From Anabaena sphaerica FACHB-251 (GTDB lineage Bacteria > Cyanobacteriota > Cyanobacteriia > Cyanobacteriales > Nostocaceae): a DNA stretch of 64,000 nt. Positions 38,128 through 47,445 of this stretch are shown here, piece after piece (position 1 is the first letter of the stretch; every line of letters begins with the position of its first letter). The stretch spans positions 1 to 64,000 of the forward strand of contig NZ_JACJQU010000017.1 of NCBI RefSeq assembly GCF_014696825.1, read 5' to 3'. The notes below the pieces were generated by a model. The model did not search any database. It had not been told where the DNA came from and saw only the letters and a list, made by a program, of their open reading frames with translations. A program made the translations under genes and the position numbers.

Positions 38128-39264
38128 ATGAATGACACTATTTCCATCTTCTCCTTCTTCTCCGGTTCAGGTTTTCTTGACTTAGGCTTTGAAACCACAG
38201 GCTATAAAATCGCTTACGTTAACGAAATCTTCCCCCCATTCATGTCCGCATATCGCTATTCACGGGAACTTCTCAAACTCCCATCTCCTGAATATGGATA
38301 TCATCAAGGAGAAGACGCAGACGTAAGCAAATTAATAGCAGGGACACCAGCACAACGACTAAATGAATTAGTCAAAGATTCCCGTAAATCAAATAATATA
38401 ATTGGCTTTATTGGTGGTCCACCTTGTCCTGATTTTTCTATCGGTGGCAAAAACAAAGGACATTTAGGCGATAATGGTAAATTATCAGCTTCTTATATTG
38501 AATTGATTTGTCAAAACTTACCTGATTTCTTTTTATTTGAAAATGTGAAGGGTTTATGGAGAACTAAAAAACATCGTTTATTTTATGAATCTTTAAAAAT
38601 TAAACTACAACAAATAGGTTATATTTTAACGGAACGGTTAATTAATTCTATTGAATATGGTGTACCTCAAGATAGAGATAGAATTATTTTAATTGGCTTT
38701 AGAAATAATTTCCTCAAAGATATAGGAATAAAAGATGAATTTACCTTTCCTTGGGAAAAATATATTAAACATCCTCAAAATAAAGTATTTGCTTATCCTT
38801 GGAATAAATGCGAAACATTTAAAGAAGATTCTATAATTCTTTGTCCTGATAACATTCCTCAAGAATTAACTGTTGAATATTGGTTTAGAAAAAATGATGT
38901 GCTAAACCATCCCAACGCAAAACATTATTTTCAACCCAGATCAGGTATCATTAAATTTGCTACTATTGATGAAGGAGATGATTCCAAAAAATCATTTAAA
39001 CGTCTTCACAGATGGCGTTATTCTCCTACCGCTTGTTATGGAAATAACGAAGTACATTTACATCCCTACAAAATTCGACGTATTTCTGTCGCAGAAGCTT
39101 TAGCTATTCAATCTTTACCCGCTAATTTTTCACTTCCAGAAAATATGACACTTACGCATATGTTTAAAACGGTGGGTAATGGTGTTCCCTACTTAGCCGC
39201 AAAAGCATTAGCTCAAATTATACTCGATTTTTTTGATACCAACAAAAGACTAACAAAAGACTAG
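38128..39264 (+). CDS. C5 cytosine DNA methyltransferase
   Basis: A 378-residue methyltransferase. Motif I is FSFFSGSGFLDLGFE, motif IV GGPPCPDFS with catalytic C100, motif VI FLFENVKG, motif VIII YGVPQDRDRIILIGFR, and motifs IX-X run to TVGNGVPYLAAKALAQ. It transfers methyl from S-adenosylmethionine to a cytosine in a fixed site. No cognate restriction enzyme is visible beside it. It starts 19 bases after the AbiEii-like gene on the same strand, so the three genes are probably one transcript, ending at the palindrome at 39263. Confidence 0.93.
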   Translation: MNDTISIFSFFSGSGFLDLGFETTGYKIAYVNEIFPPFMSAYRYSRELLKLPSPEYGYHQGEDADVSKLIAGTPAQRLNELVKDSRKSNNIIGFIGGPPCPDFSIGGKNKGHLGDNGKLSASYIELICQNLPDFFLFENVKGLWRTKKHRLFYESLKIKLQQIGYILTERLINSIEYGVPQDRDRIILIGFRNNFLKDIGIKDEFTFPWEKYIKHPQNKVFAYPWNKCETFKEDSIILCPDNIPQELTVEYWFRKNDVLNHPNAKHYFQPRSGIIKFATIDEGDDSKKSFKRLHRWRYSPTACYGNNEVHLHPYKIRRISVAEALAIQSLPANFSLPENMTLTHMFKTVGNGVPYLAAKALAQIILDFFDTNKRLTKD

Positions 39265-39295
39265 ATCCCCGACTTCTTGAAGAAGTCGGGGATCT
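39263..39295. terminator. perfect palindrome at the methyltransferase stop
   Basis: The stem AGATCCCCGACTTCTT and its complement are separated by one base and overlap the TAG stop codon. Relatives occur at 53194-53225 and, decayed, at 48803-48830. It can act as a terminator but is also a dispersed repeat. Confidence 0.75.
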
Positions 39296-39381
39296 ATAAA
39301 TTCTCCCATATATGATTTAATATATAAGAAACGTCTTACTTTTTCATAAAGATTAATAATCTATCACTGGTATAATAAACG

Positions 39382-40062
39382 ATGGCAGCAGACTATCCAA
39401 ACATTGATATTGCGCCATTTATAGATCACTCTCTGCTGTTACCAACTACTACTCCAGAGCAGGTTGAAAAATGGTGTGATGAAGCATACAGGTTTAATTT
39501 TGCAACGGTTTGTGTGCATCCCTGTTATGTCAAGCAAGCGGTTGAACTCCTCCACAACAAAAACCCCAAAGTCTGTACTGTTATTGGTTTTCCCACTGGT
39601 GGCACGACCTCAACCGTTAAGTTTTATGAAGCTCAAGAAGCGTTGGAAAATGGCGCTTCAGAGTTAGATGTGATGATTAACGTCGGGTGGTTAAAAGCTG
39701 GAAAAACAGAGGAAGTTCACCGGGAAATTGCTACAATTTGTGAAGTAGCTGGGCAATGTGTCAAGGTGATTTTAGAAACTAGCCTACTGACAGACCCAGA
39801 GAAAAGAATAGCTGCGGAACTAGCTATGGATGCAGGTGCAGCATTCTTAAAAACCAGCACAGGTTGGAATGGTGGCGCTACTGTAGCGGATGTGTCCTTA
39901 TTAAAGGAAATTGCACGGGAAAGGGTGGGAATTAAAGCATCAGGAGGGATACGCACCCACAATGAAGCCTTAGATTTAATCATGGCTGGTGCTACTAGGT
40001 TAGGAACATCTCGCGGCATAGAATTGCTCCGTCAACGCAATAACCCGGAAAAACCTGAATAG
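39382..40062 (+). CDS. deoC: deoxyribose-phosphate aldolase
   Basis: A 226-residue class I aldolase that splits 2-deoxyribose 5-phosphate into glyceraldehyde 3-phosphate and acetaldehyde. The Schiff-base Lys lies in [10 protein letters not shown], the second Lys in [11 protein letters not shown], and [10 protein letters not shown] plus ELDVMINVG are also typical. Length is normal. recO follows after 86 bases of heptad repeats; deoC-recO adjacency is common in cyanobacteria. Confidence 0.97.
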   Translation: MAADYPNIDIAPFIDHSLLLPTTTPEQVEKWCDEAYRFNFATVCVHPCYVKQAVELLHNKNPKVCTVIGFPTGGTTSTVKFYEAQEALENGASELDVMINVGWLKAGKTEEVHREIATICEVAGQCVKVILETSLLTDPEKRIAAELAMDAGAAFLKTSTGWNGGATVADVSLLKEIARERVGIKASGGIRTHNEALDLIMAGATRLGTSRGIELLRQRNNPEKPE

Positions 40063-40148
40063 TCATTTGTCATTTGTTTTGTGTCAGTTGTTTTGTCACT
40101 GACCATTGACTAAATAACTGATGACTAATAACTAATGACGAATAACTA
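40063..40148. repeat. heptad repeats between deoC and recO
   Basis: Degenerate heptads of TCATTTG and CTAATGA/TAACTAA type fill the whole gap and end 3 bases before the recO ATG, so the recO ribosome-binding region is made of repeat sequence. Confidence 0.7.
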
Positions 40149-41078
40149 ATGAGTAGAACTTACAAAGCAACTGGCATTAATCTTAAAACCCAACCATTGG
40201 GAGAGTCAGACAAGATAGTAACAATTTTAACTCAGGAATTCGGTTTGATTCGGGCGATCGCTCCTGGGGCGCGTAAACATAACTCCAGCTTGGGTGGTAG
40301 AAGTGGGATGTTCGTAGTTAATGAATTACTCATTTCCCAAGGCAGATCCTCACAGCCATCTACACCAACCCTCGATAGAATTACTCAAGCTGAAACTATA
40401 AAAACTTACCCAGGTCTAACTAAAGATTTGGGAAAATTAGCTGCTAGTCAATATTTAGCCGAAATAGTCCTGTGTCAAGCTTTAAGCGAACATCCCCAAG
40501 AAGAACTTTATGAGGTAATCAATGAACATCTCCAGCGCCTAGAAGCCTTACCTAAAAGTCAGGGATTGGATGTTGTCGCACATTTGGCACATGGAGTCTT
40601 TCACCTCTTAGCTTTAGGAGGACTAGCGCCTCAAGTCCAATTTTGTTGCCTAACCGAGCGTCCGCTAACTCCAGACTTGAAAAACCCCAACTGGCAAGTA
40701 GGATTTAGCATTCCTGCTGGGGGAACAATTTGCTTACAAGCATGGGAACAGTTAATAAAAGAAAGGGAAAAACGAAGAAAGGAAGAAAATTCCCCAGTCC
40801 CCAGTTCCCAGTCCCCAGTCCCCAATCTTCGCTATCAAACAGTTGTCCATCACCAAGACATACCAAAAATTTCCAGTCGTCTGGGTGCAAAAGAACTAGA
40901 TATGCTCCAACATTTGTCCCAACCAGAGATAATGCAAATAGATGCAGCCTCAGATTATGGCTGGTTATCTGTTGAGCAGATTTTGCGCCAGTACGCTCAG
41001 TACCACCTTGGTCGCCCGATTCGCTCTGCCACGTTGATTGATTCTTATTTTGCCCCCAACCATGATGCAATCGTCTGA
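40149..41078 (+). CDS. recO: DNA repair protein RecO
   Basis: A 309-residue RecO, which helps RecR load RecA onto SSB-coated single-stranded DNA. The OB-fold start ([20 protein letters not shown]) and the cyanobacterial form of the zinc-finger region ([24 protein letters not shown]) are visible. Between the middle and the last domain a hydrophilic Ser/Pro insert ([14 protein letters not shown]) is encoded by heptad repeats. Its end overlaps the start of the MFS transporter gene. Confidence 0.92.
   Translation: MSRTYKATGINLKTQPLGESDKIVTILTQEFGLIRAIAPGARKHNSSLGGRSGMFVVNELLISQGRSSQPSTPTLDRITQAETIKTYPGLTKDLGKLAASQYLAEIVLCQALSEHPQEELYEVINEHLQRLEALPKSQGLDVVAHLAHGVFHLLALGGLAPQVQFCCLTERPLTPDLKNPNWQVGFSIPAGGTICLQAWEQLIKEREKRRKEENSPVPSSQSPVPNLRYQTVVHHQDIPKISSRLGAKELDMLQHLSQPEIMQIDAASDYGWLSVEQILRQYAQYHLGRPIRSATLIDSYFAPNHDAIV
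40791..40826 (+). repeat. GTCCCCA heptads inside recO
   Basis: About five heptads of CCCAGTC/CCCAGTT type lie in frame inside recO and encode alternating [11 protein letters not shown]. The insert is a multiple of three overall, so the frame is kept. Confidence 0.9.
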
Positions 41079-42711
41079 TTTGGATAGAAAAAACCAGCCT
41101 TTATCACCTAGCCAAACTAAAAACAAGAATAGGGTATCAGAAACTAAAACACAGAATCATTTAAATTCTGTTTCCCATCTGAAGCCCGCTCAAATTAATC
41201 ATCAAGAAATGTCTCTCCAAGATGGTTCTGATGATAAAAAAGGGATAAGGGAAAAAATTTCCGCAACAGATATTCCTCAACCATCACAAGCAACCTCTGG
41301 CAGCCCAGTAAAAACTACAGAACTAAATGGCAAAGCTCATAACACTCAAAATATTTTGCCAGTAGCACCTTCAACAGAAACGTTTCCATTAAATGGCTCT
41401 GGTTCAGGTGGAGAAAATGTATCCAGCGATGTAGAAAAACAAGGGTTTTTTCCGGTATTAAAAAACCCGAATTTCCTAGCTCTTTGGGCTGGTCAGGTTT
41501 TTTGTCAACTGGCTGATAAAGTATATCTTGTGCTAATGATTGCTTTGATTAACAGCGAGTTTCAACAGAGCGATCAAAGCATTAGTGGTTGGGTGTCGGC
41601 GTTAATGATGATTTTTACCATTCCGGCTGTGCTTTTTGGTTCTGTTGCTGGTGTTTTTGTAGACCGCTGGTCAAAAAAAGTTGTGCTGGTGGCATCGAAT
41701 CTCTGGCGCGGTATTCTGGTTTTGACTATTCCTTTCTTACTTTGGTTAACCCATGATTGGCAACCTGTGGGAGTTTTGCCGGTGGGTTTTTTGATGATTT
41801 TGGCTGTGACTTTTTTGGTTTCCACACTGACACAGTTTTTTGCACCAGCGGAACAAGCGACTATTCCTTTGGTGGTGGAAGAAAAACATTTACTTTCTGC
41901 TAATTCCCTGTACACAACTACGATGATGGCCTCGGTGATTGTCGGTTTTGCTGTTGGAGAACCAGTTTTAGTATTAGCAGATGCAATATGGGCAAAATTT
42001 GGTGGTAGTGGGGGACTGGGTAAAGAAATTTTGGTAGGAGGTAGTTATGCGATCGCCGGCATTATTTTATTCCTACTCCAAACTAACGAAAAACCACACC
42101 CCCCAGAAACAGAATTTCCTCACGTTTTTTCTGACCTGCGCGACGGTTTGCTTTACCTCAAAGAAAATCATCGCGTCCGCAATGCTCTGTTACAACTAAT
42201 TATCCTATTTTCTGTCTTTGCTGCTTTAACTGTTCTCGCGGTTCGCATGGCAGAAATTATCCCTAATTTGAAAGCTTCCCAATTTGGCTTTTTACTTGCA
42301 TCCGGTGGTGTTGGTATCGCAGGTGGAGCGACAATTCTCGGTCAATTTGGTCAACGCTTTTCCTATAGGCAACTTAGTCTGTGGGGTTGTCTGGGCATGG
42401 CAGTATCTTTAGTCGGTCTTTCAATCTTCACAACCCAGCTATGGGCAGTACTGCTGTTTTTAACCTTATTAGGTGTCTTTGGCGCTTTGGTGGGTATCCC
42501 CATGCAAACTGCTATCCAAACCGAAACACCCCCAGAAATGCGCGGCAAAGTGTTTGGGTTGCAAAATAATGTGATTAATATCGCCCTTTCCCTACCCCTG
42601 GCATTAGCAGGTGTAGCTGAAACCTTTATTGGCTTACAGTCAGTGTTTTTGTCCTTGGCTGTTATGGTCTTTTTGGGAGGTATATTCACCTGGTATAATT
42701 CCCGTGCCTAG
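41062..42711 (+). CDS. MFS transporter with long N-terminal extension
   Basis: A 549-residue protein. The first 130 residues are hydrophilic and low complexity (Gln, Asn, Ser, Lys). The rest is an MFS fold with 12 membrane helices starting at [20 protein letters not shown] and typical DRWSKK loop after helix 2-3. It resembles the MFS_3/enterobactin-exporter-like group. I use the ATG pair near 41062, which overlaps recO by 17 bases; a TTG start at 41038 is possible. Substrate is unknown. Confidence 0.82.
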   Translation: MMQSSDLDRKNQPLSPSQTKNKNRVSETKTQNHLNSVSHLKPAQINHQEMSLQDGSDDKKGIREKISATDIPQPSQATSGSPVKTTELNGKAHNTQNILPVAPSTETFPLNGSGSGGENVSSDVEKQGFFPVLKNPNFLALWAGQVFCQLADKVYLVLMIALINSEFQQSDQSISGWVSALMMIFTIPAVLFGSVAGVFVDRWSKKVVLVASNLWRGILVLTIPFLLWLTHDWQPVGVLPVGFLMILAVTFLVSTLTQFFAPAEQATIPLVVEEKHLLSANSLYTTTMMASVIVGFAVGEPVLVLADAIWAKFGGSGGLGKEILVGGSYAIAGIILFLLQTNEKPHPPETEFPHVFSDLRDGLLYLKENHRVRNALLQLIILFSVFAALTVLAVRMAEIIPNLKASQFGFLLASGGVGIAGGATILGQFGQRFSYRQLSLWGCLGMAVSLVGLSIFTTQLWAVLLFLTLLGVFGALVGIPMQTAIQTETPPEMRGKVFGLQNNVINIALSLPLALAGVAETFIGLQSVFLSLAVMVFLGGIFTWYNSRA

Positions 42712-43033
42712 TTATCAGGTTGAAAATCATCAAAAAGTTAATAAAACCAGTGGTTTTCGTGCTAAACTTAAGCCAGCCAAAATTCAGGGAATACTTGCTG
42801 GCGATAAAGCAAACACTTGATTAAGTTGTGATTAACTTAGTTAATTAACAACTTACAAGCAACATAAATAAAGCCATAAATTTACTAGTTTGCTTGGGTT
42901 ATAACTAGGCTCTTTGATGAGGATATGGTAATTATGGATGATGAGCAAAAATCAGCAAGTATAACAGGATAAAAACAGCTAACTATAAAAACCAAATAAT
43001 TTAAACCTGATTTTCTTCACAGTTAATTAAATA
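42712..43033. other. intergenic region between MFS and GT4 genes
   Basis: About 320 AT-rich bases. A short frame runs on after the MFS stop but has no start signal or family resemblance. No terminator is clear. Confidence 0.4.
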
Positions 43034-44182
43034 ATGCGTATAGCCTGGATTGGAAAAAAATCACCATTTTGCGGTAATGTTACCTACAGTCGAGAAATTA
43101 CAAACGGATTATTAGACAGGGGACATGATGTAAGTTTTCTCCACTTTGCTCAGGAGGAATCTGAACCAAATAATTGGCCTAATTTTAAAGAAGTTTCCTT
43201 ACCTTTTATTTATAAATCCCAGGTTTACACTATTCCCACTTTCAAAGCAACTAAGGTTTTAACCGAATCGCTGCGGGAAATTAAACCGGATATAGTTCAT
43301 GCTTCTTTGACTCTATCAACTCTGGATTTCGTTTTACCAGAAATTTGTCAAGAATTAAATTTACCCCTAATTGCGACTTTCCACACTCCCTTTGCTGGTA
43401 AAGGGGCAAAATTAATCTCTGGTACGCAACTTTTGGCTTATCAGTTATACGCACCTTTTTTAGATCACTATGATCGGGTAATTGTCTTTTCCCAAATTCA
43501 AAGAGAATTATTAGCAAAAATGGGAGTCAGGGAAGAAAAAATAGCTGTTATTCCTAACGGTGTTGATATTGTTAAATACTCTCCTGGTGTTTCTGATATC
43601 AAAAAAGAATTTAATGCAGAACGTTTGTTTGTTTACCAAGGCCGTATTGCTCCCGAAAAAAATGTAGAATCTCTATTACGGGCTTGGAAACAGTCAGATA
43701 TGGATGTTAATAGCAAGCTACTGATAGTTGGTGATGGTCCGTTGAGAGCATCTTTAGAACCATTTTATGGGTCTGAATATGGGATTATCTGGCTAGGGTT
43801 TGTGGCCAGTGAAGAACGCCGCATAGAAATTTTACGGGGTGCAGATGTATTTATTTTACCTTCTTTAGTAGAAGGTCTTTCTCTGTCTTTGTTAGAAGCA
43901 ATGTCCTGTGGTTTGGCTTGTTTAGCTACTGATGTCGGTGCAGATGGGGAAGTATTGGAAAAAGGCGCTGGTGTAGTTATTAGTACCAGGTCGGTGCGAT
44001 CGCAACTCAAAACCCTTTTGCCTCTGTTCCAAGATCATCCAGAATTAACAATATTGCTGGGACAAAAAGCGAGAAAGCGGGTCTTAGAACGCTATACTAT
44101 AAATGATAATATTACTCGGCTGGAAGAACTTTATACTAAGGTTGTAGCACAGCGCCCTTTAACACTCAGTTGGGGTGGTTAG
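43034..44182 (+). CDS. GT4-family glycosyltransferase (PimB/MgdA-like group)
   Basis: A 382-residue GT-B enzyme with RIAWIGKKSPFCGNVTYSRE at the start, ATFHTPFAGKG, VIPNGVDIVKYSPG in the linker, and the donor site VFILPSLVEGLSLSLLEAMS followed by GLACLATDVG. This is a complete EX7E-containing GT4. It may act on a glycolipid or cell-surface sugar. It is not part of the exopolysaccharide cluster and stands alone after the MFS gene. Confidence 0.88.
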   Translation: MRIAWIGKKSPFCGNVTYSREITNGLLDRGHDVSFLHFAQEESEPNNWPNFKEVSLPFIYKSQVYTIPTFKATKVLTESLREIKPDIVHASLTLSTLDFVLPEICQELNLPLIATFHTPFAGKGAKLISGTQLLAYQLYAPFLDHYDRVIVFSQIQRELLAKMGVREEKIAVIPNGVDIVKYSPGVSDIKKEFNAERLFVYQGRIAPEKNVESLLRAWKQSDMDVNSKLLIVGDGPLRASLEPFYGSEYGIIWLGFVASEERRIEILRGADVFILPSLVEGLSLSLLEAMSCGLACLATDVGADGEVLEKGAGVVISTRSVRSQLKTLLPLFQDHPELTILLGQKARKRVLERYTINDNITRLEELYTKVVAQRPLTLSWGG

Positions 44183-44198
44183 TACAGAAAATATAGGT

Positions 44199-44422
44199 GT
44201 AGGTTGGGTTGATGCAAGGAAACCCAACATTACAGCAGGAGTCAGGAGTCAGGAGTAAAACTGGCTTTGTGTATAGGTTTGAATTTAGATTCTGTACCGT
44301 ATGGCTACGCCACGCAAGCTATCGGCTGACGCTCACGGAAGCCTCATTGATCTGCAATCTGCTGTATTAAACATAATTATTAAAATTTGTGTTGGGTTAC
44401 ACTATCGCTTAACCCAACCTAC
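44199..44422. repeat. inverted-repeat element, copy 1
   Basis: The left end reads GTAGGTTGGGTTGATGCAAG and the right end CGCTTAACCCAACCTAC, giving GTAGGTTGGGTT/AACCCAACCTAC termini. Inner AACCCAACA and TGTTGGGTT add a second complementary pair. A CAGGAGT heptad run (44235-44256) and a GC-rich palindrome (44295-44343) lie inside it. A second copy lies at 47296-47432 in the same orientation. Confidence 0.75.
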
Positions 44423-44433
44423 ATCACTACATT

Positions 44434-44544
44434 AGGACTTACGCAAGATTGAACTCAAAACCTGATTCTTGCGTAGGGGTAATACCCTTCGGGAAGCAAG
44501 CTACATGAATTACCCCTACTTCCGTTCTGTTTTGCGTAAGTCCT
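44434..44544. repeat. MITE-like element with AGGACTTACGCAA termini
   Basis: A 111-base segment bounded by AGGACTTACGCAA and its exact complement TTGCGTAAGTCCT; the interior is also partly self-complementary (GTAGGGGTAAT... / ATTACCCCTAC). The same termini bound 9772-9862. It lies 7 bases past the stop of the minus-strand Uma2 gene. Confidence 0.8.
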
Positions 44545-44551
44545 GTACATT

Positions 44552-45232
44552 TTAAATTGTCTCAGGATCAATATTTAATTCTCTCAATTTTGCAGCTAAA
44601 CGTGCTGCTTTGTGAGCTTCTTGTTCCGCGCTTTCTTCAGGGGTAGGAACTAAATTTCCTTCTGCTGTAAAATACCGCAATAAACCATCATGAATTCCTA
44701 AATATAAACCTAACTGATGACTCCAAAGATGTCCTTTTTCATTTGCTGTTAGAGGTTGATATTCTCCATCTAATAAATGAAAACCTGCAAATTCTAATGT
44801 ATAAGGATCGAACCAAAAATAATCCGGTGTACGGAAAGTATTTTGATAAAGTTCTTTTTTAAATTCTCTATCTGTATTTGCTGTAGTTGGTGAGAGAATT
44901 TCTAAAATGAGATTAGGATATTTACCATCTTCTTCCCAAACTACCCAACTTTTACGCGTTTTGCGTTCAGTTCCTGAGACAACAAAAAAATCTGGACCCC
45001 GGAAATATTCTGATTTTTTCTGATTGGGACTATAGTAAATAGTCAGATTTCCAGCAGCATAGAAATCATTTCTACCTTTCCACAACCATTTGAGACATTT
45101 AATTAAGAGGATAATTTGCTCTAGATGCAGTTCTGTTTCCAAGGGAGGTTCATCACTATATAAATCACCAGGGGGAAAAATCACATCTTGGGAAATGTTT
45201 TGTTGAGACTCTAATTCTTGTGCAATGATCAT
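44552..45232 (-). CDS. Uma2 (DUF820) family putative endonuclease
   Basis: A 226-residue protein with the PD-(D/E)xK-type Uma2 core: PDFFVVSGTERK, then YPNLILEILSPTTANTDREF, KKELYQNTFRTPDYFWFDP and FAGFHLLDGEYQPL. The C-terminus is the usual Ala/Glu/Lys-rich helix. Uma2 genes are highly amplified in cyanobacteria and behave like mobile genes; their biological role is unknown. It is divergent from the ATPase-DUF4435 gene, separated by 217 bases. Confidence 0.88.
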   Translation of the reverse strand: MIIAQELESQQNISQDVIFPPGDLYSDEPPLETELHLEQIILLIKCLKWLWKGRNDFYAAGNLTIYYSPNQKKSEYFRGPDFFVVSGTERKTRKSWVVWEEDGKYPNLILEILSPTTANTDREFKKELYQNTFRTPDYFWFDPYTLEFAGFHLLDGEYQPLTANEKGHLWSHQLGLYLGIHDGLLRYFTAEGNLVPTPEESAEQEAHKAARLAAKLRELNIDPETI

Positions 45233-45449
45233 AAAATTGATATGGCATCAAGTTGGAATTTTTTGATATTAACATAAATTTAAGTTAGGGTGACGCTAAA
45301 AAGCAAAAAAAATGTGGTTCTTGCACTTTGTTTTAAAAAATGTGAATTAGGCAACTTTTTCAAAATTTTTGCATTGAGAATTTACGTTAGTAAATATTTA
45401 TGTACTATAATGTTGATTTAGTAAACTTTTTTGGGGTAATAAAACTTTT

Positions 45450-47291
45450 ATGAAGCCAGAGAATACAAACTTGTTTTTTTCAAGACTGCAATCTTTATGG
45501 GAAAATGCTCGTACAGCTTTATCTCAAGGAGTTGATGAAGATAATAATAATGCTAGTGCTTCTGGCATATCTAAATTTGTACAAGATACTGTTGAACTTC
45601 AAGTTTCTATTAAACCCATGATTAAACAAATAAAATTACCTGAATCTAAAAATACTCAACAAAATACCAATATTTTAGAAACAGAACAAGTGATTGTTGT
45701 AGTTGGTGCAAATGGTAGTGGTAAAACTCGATTAGGTACATGGCTTGAGTTTGAGTCTGAAGATGTGGATAAAATCCACCGTATATCAGCACAAAAATCT
45801 TTATCAATACCAAGAAATATTAGTCCAAAATCATTAGAGTCAGCAGAATATAATTTGCGCTTGGGTATAAGAAATCAGGATATAGATTATAGAAAATTAA
45901 CATTTAGGTTTGACAATATAAAGAATCAAGAATTGAGCCATATAACTAAGAAAGAATTTTTACGTGATCTTAAAAAACAAGAACGTTGGGATTCTAAACC
46001 TGCTACTTTCTTATTAAATGATTTTCCCGAACTTTTGAACTATTTATTTTCAGATAACTATGAAGCAATACTTAAATTCAAAGAAACATTGAATAAGCAT
46101 TTTGAAAGAATTGAACCACCAGTTACAAAACTAGATAAAGTAAAAAATATTTGGGAATATTTGCTTCCTCATCGTGAATTGATAATTAAAAGTAGTTGTA
46201 TAGAAGCAAAAATTAAAGAAGATTATAGTAGTTACCATGCCTCAGAAATGAGTGATGGAGAGAGAGTTATTTTCTATTTGATAGGTCAATGTCTTACTGC
46301 TCCTGAAAATGGAATTATTATAATTGATGAACCGGAAATACATTTACATAAATCGATCCAAAGAAAGCTATGGGACTCAGTGGAAAAAGAGAGAAAAGAT
46401 TGTATTTTTATATATCTCACACATGATCTAGAATTTGCATCTACAAGATTTGGGAGCAAAAAAATCTGTCTGAATAGCTTTGATGGAAATCAATTTGATT
46501 GGTATGAAGTTCCAGAAACAGAAGATTTTCCAGAATCCGTTTATTTAGAAGTGATTGGTAGTAGAAGTCCTGTTCTCTTTATAGAAGGAGAAAACTCATC
46601 TCACGACTTACAACTTTATAAATATATATACCCTGATTTCACAATAAAGCCATTGTCTTCATGTGAAAAAGTTATCGAAGCAGTAAAAACTTTTAACTCT
46701 TTAAATAGTTTACACAATGTTCAGTCATTCGGAATTATTGATAGAGATTATAAGAGTGAAGAACATATCAAAGCTTATGCAAAGCATAGAGTTTATGCAC
46801 CTGAATTTGCGGAGGTTGAAAATATATTTCTGATTGAAGAAGTGTTATTTGCCGTTGCTGAACAACTTTGTATAACTTCGCCAGAGGATGTAGTTAGTAA
46901 AGTTAAAAATTGGGTAATGAATGAATTTAATAGATTGAAAGAAACCTATGCTTTAGAAGCTACTTCTTACCGCATAAACCTTATTCTGAATAGTTTTAAT
47001 GGTAAGTCTCAATCTTTTGAGAAACTGGAAAAGAGTGTAGAAAATTTGAAAAATACAGTAGATGTTAGAAAAATTTATGAGGAAAATATACAATATGCAG
47101 AAGCGGTAATTTCTGAACAAAATTATAATGAGGTGTTAAAAATATTTAATCATAAAGGGTTGCTTGGGCAGGTAGGTAAGTTTTTTGATATTAAACCTAG
47201 TGCTTATGCCCAGAAAGTGAAAGATATTATTCAGTGTGGTAATTTAGAGATAGTTCAGTGTATGAGAAAGAAAATGCCAGAACTTAAATAA
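45450..47291 (+). CDS. ABC-type ATPase fused to DUF4435/TOPRIM-like nuclease domain (PARIS-like)
   Basis: A 613-residue protein. Residues 80-365 are an ABC-type AAA ATPase: Walker A GANGSGKT (86-93), signature MSDGER (267-272), Walker B IIIIDEPEIHLH (289-300) and H-loop THD (324-326). Residues 370-600 resemble DUF4435: LFIEGENSSHD (E379), FGIIDRDY (D431, D433) and EVENIFL (E457 region), the acidic layout of a TOPRIM-like nuclease. In PARIS defence, AriA (ATPase) holds and releases AriB (DUF4435), which cleaves tRNA after sensing anti-restriction proteins. Here both are one chain. It could also be a different OLD-like fusion. Confidence 0.78.
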   Translation: MKPENTNLFFSRLQSLWENARTALSQGVDEDNNNASASGISKFVQDTVELQVSIKPMIKQIKLPESKNTQQNTNILETEQVIVVVGANGSGKTRLGTWLEFESEDVDKIHRISAQKSLSIPRNISPKSLESAEYNLRLGIRNQDIDYRKLTFRFDNIKNQELSHITKKEFLRDLKKQERWDSKPATFLLNDFPELLNYLFSDNYEAILKFKETLNKHFERIEPPVTKLDKVKNIWEYLLPHRELIIKSSCIEAKIKEDYSSYHASEMSDGERVIFYLIGQCLTAPENGIIIIDEPEIHLHKSIQRKLWDSVEKERKDCIFIYLTHDLEFASTRFGSKKICLNSFDGNQFDWYEVPETEDFPESVYLEVIGSRSPVLFIEGENSSHDLQLYKYIYPDFTIKPLSSCEKVIEAVKTFNSLNSLHNVQSFGIIDRDYKSEEHIKAYAKHRVYAPEFAEVENIFLIEEVLFAVAEQLCITSPEDVVSKVKNWVMNEFNRLKETYALEATSYRINLILNSFNGKSQSFEKLEKSVENLKNTVDVRKIYEENIQYAEAVISEQNYNEVLKIFNHKGLLGQVGKFFDIKPSAYAQKVKDIIQCGNLEIVQCMRKKMPELK

Positions 47292-47295
47292 TATC

Positions 47296-47432
47296 GGTTA
47301 GGTTGATGCAAGGAAAGCCAACAAGTATCAAGTTTAATTTAAAAATCACATCCTGAAAATCCTTAAATCCTGGATATCCTGATTCAGACAATAAACATTT
47401 GTTGGGTTGCATTATCGCTTAACCCAACCTAC
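47296..47432. repeat. inverted-repeat element, copy 2
   Basis: The left end GGTTAGGTTGATGCAAGG and inner AGCCAACA, and the right end TGTTGGGTTGCATTATCGCT plus TAACCCAACCTAC, match copy 1 at 44199-44422 in the same orientation. It begins 4 bases after the stop of the ATPase-DUF4435 gene. Confidence 0.75.
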
Positions 47433-47445
47433 TTTTTATCTGTTT

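Noticed and set aside
35272-39264. Interpretation of the methyltransferase as part of a classical restriction-modification pair
   Set aside because: No gene within this segment shows a recognisable restriction endonuclease; the 168-aa neighbour has no visible nuclease motif. It is kept as an open question rather than claimed.
40705-41070. 121-codon frame antisense to recO
   Set aside because: It runs through the heptad repeat and mirrors recO codons; no family resemblance and recO is clearly real.
42629-42820. 63-codon frame extending past the MFS stop
   Set aside because: Most of it lies inside the MFS gene in another frame; the tail alone has no start.
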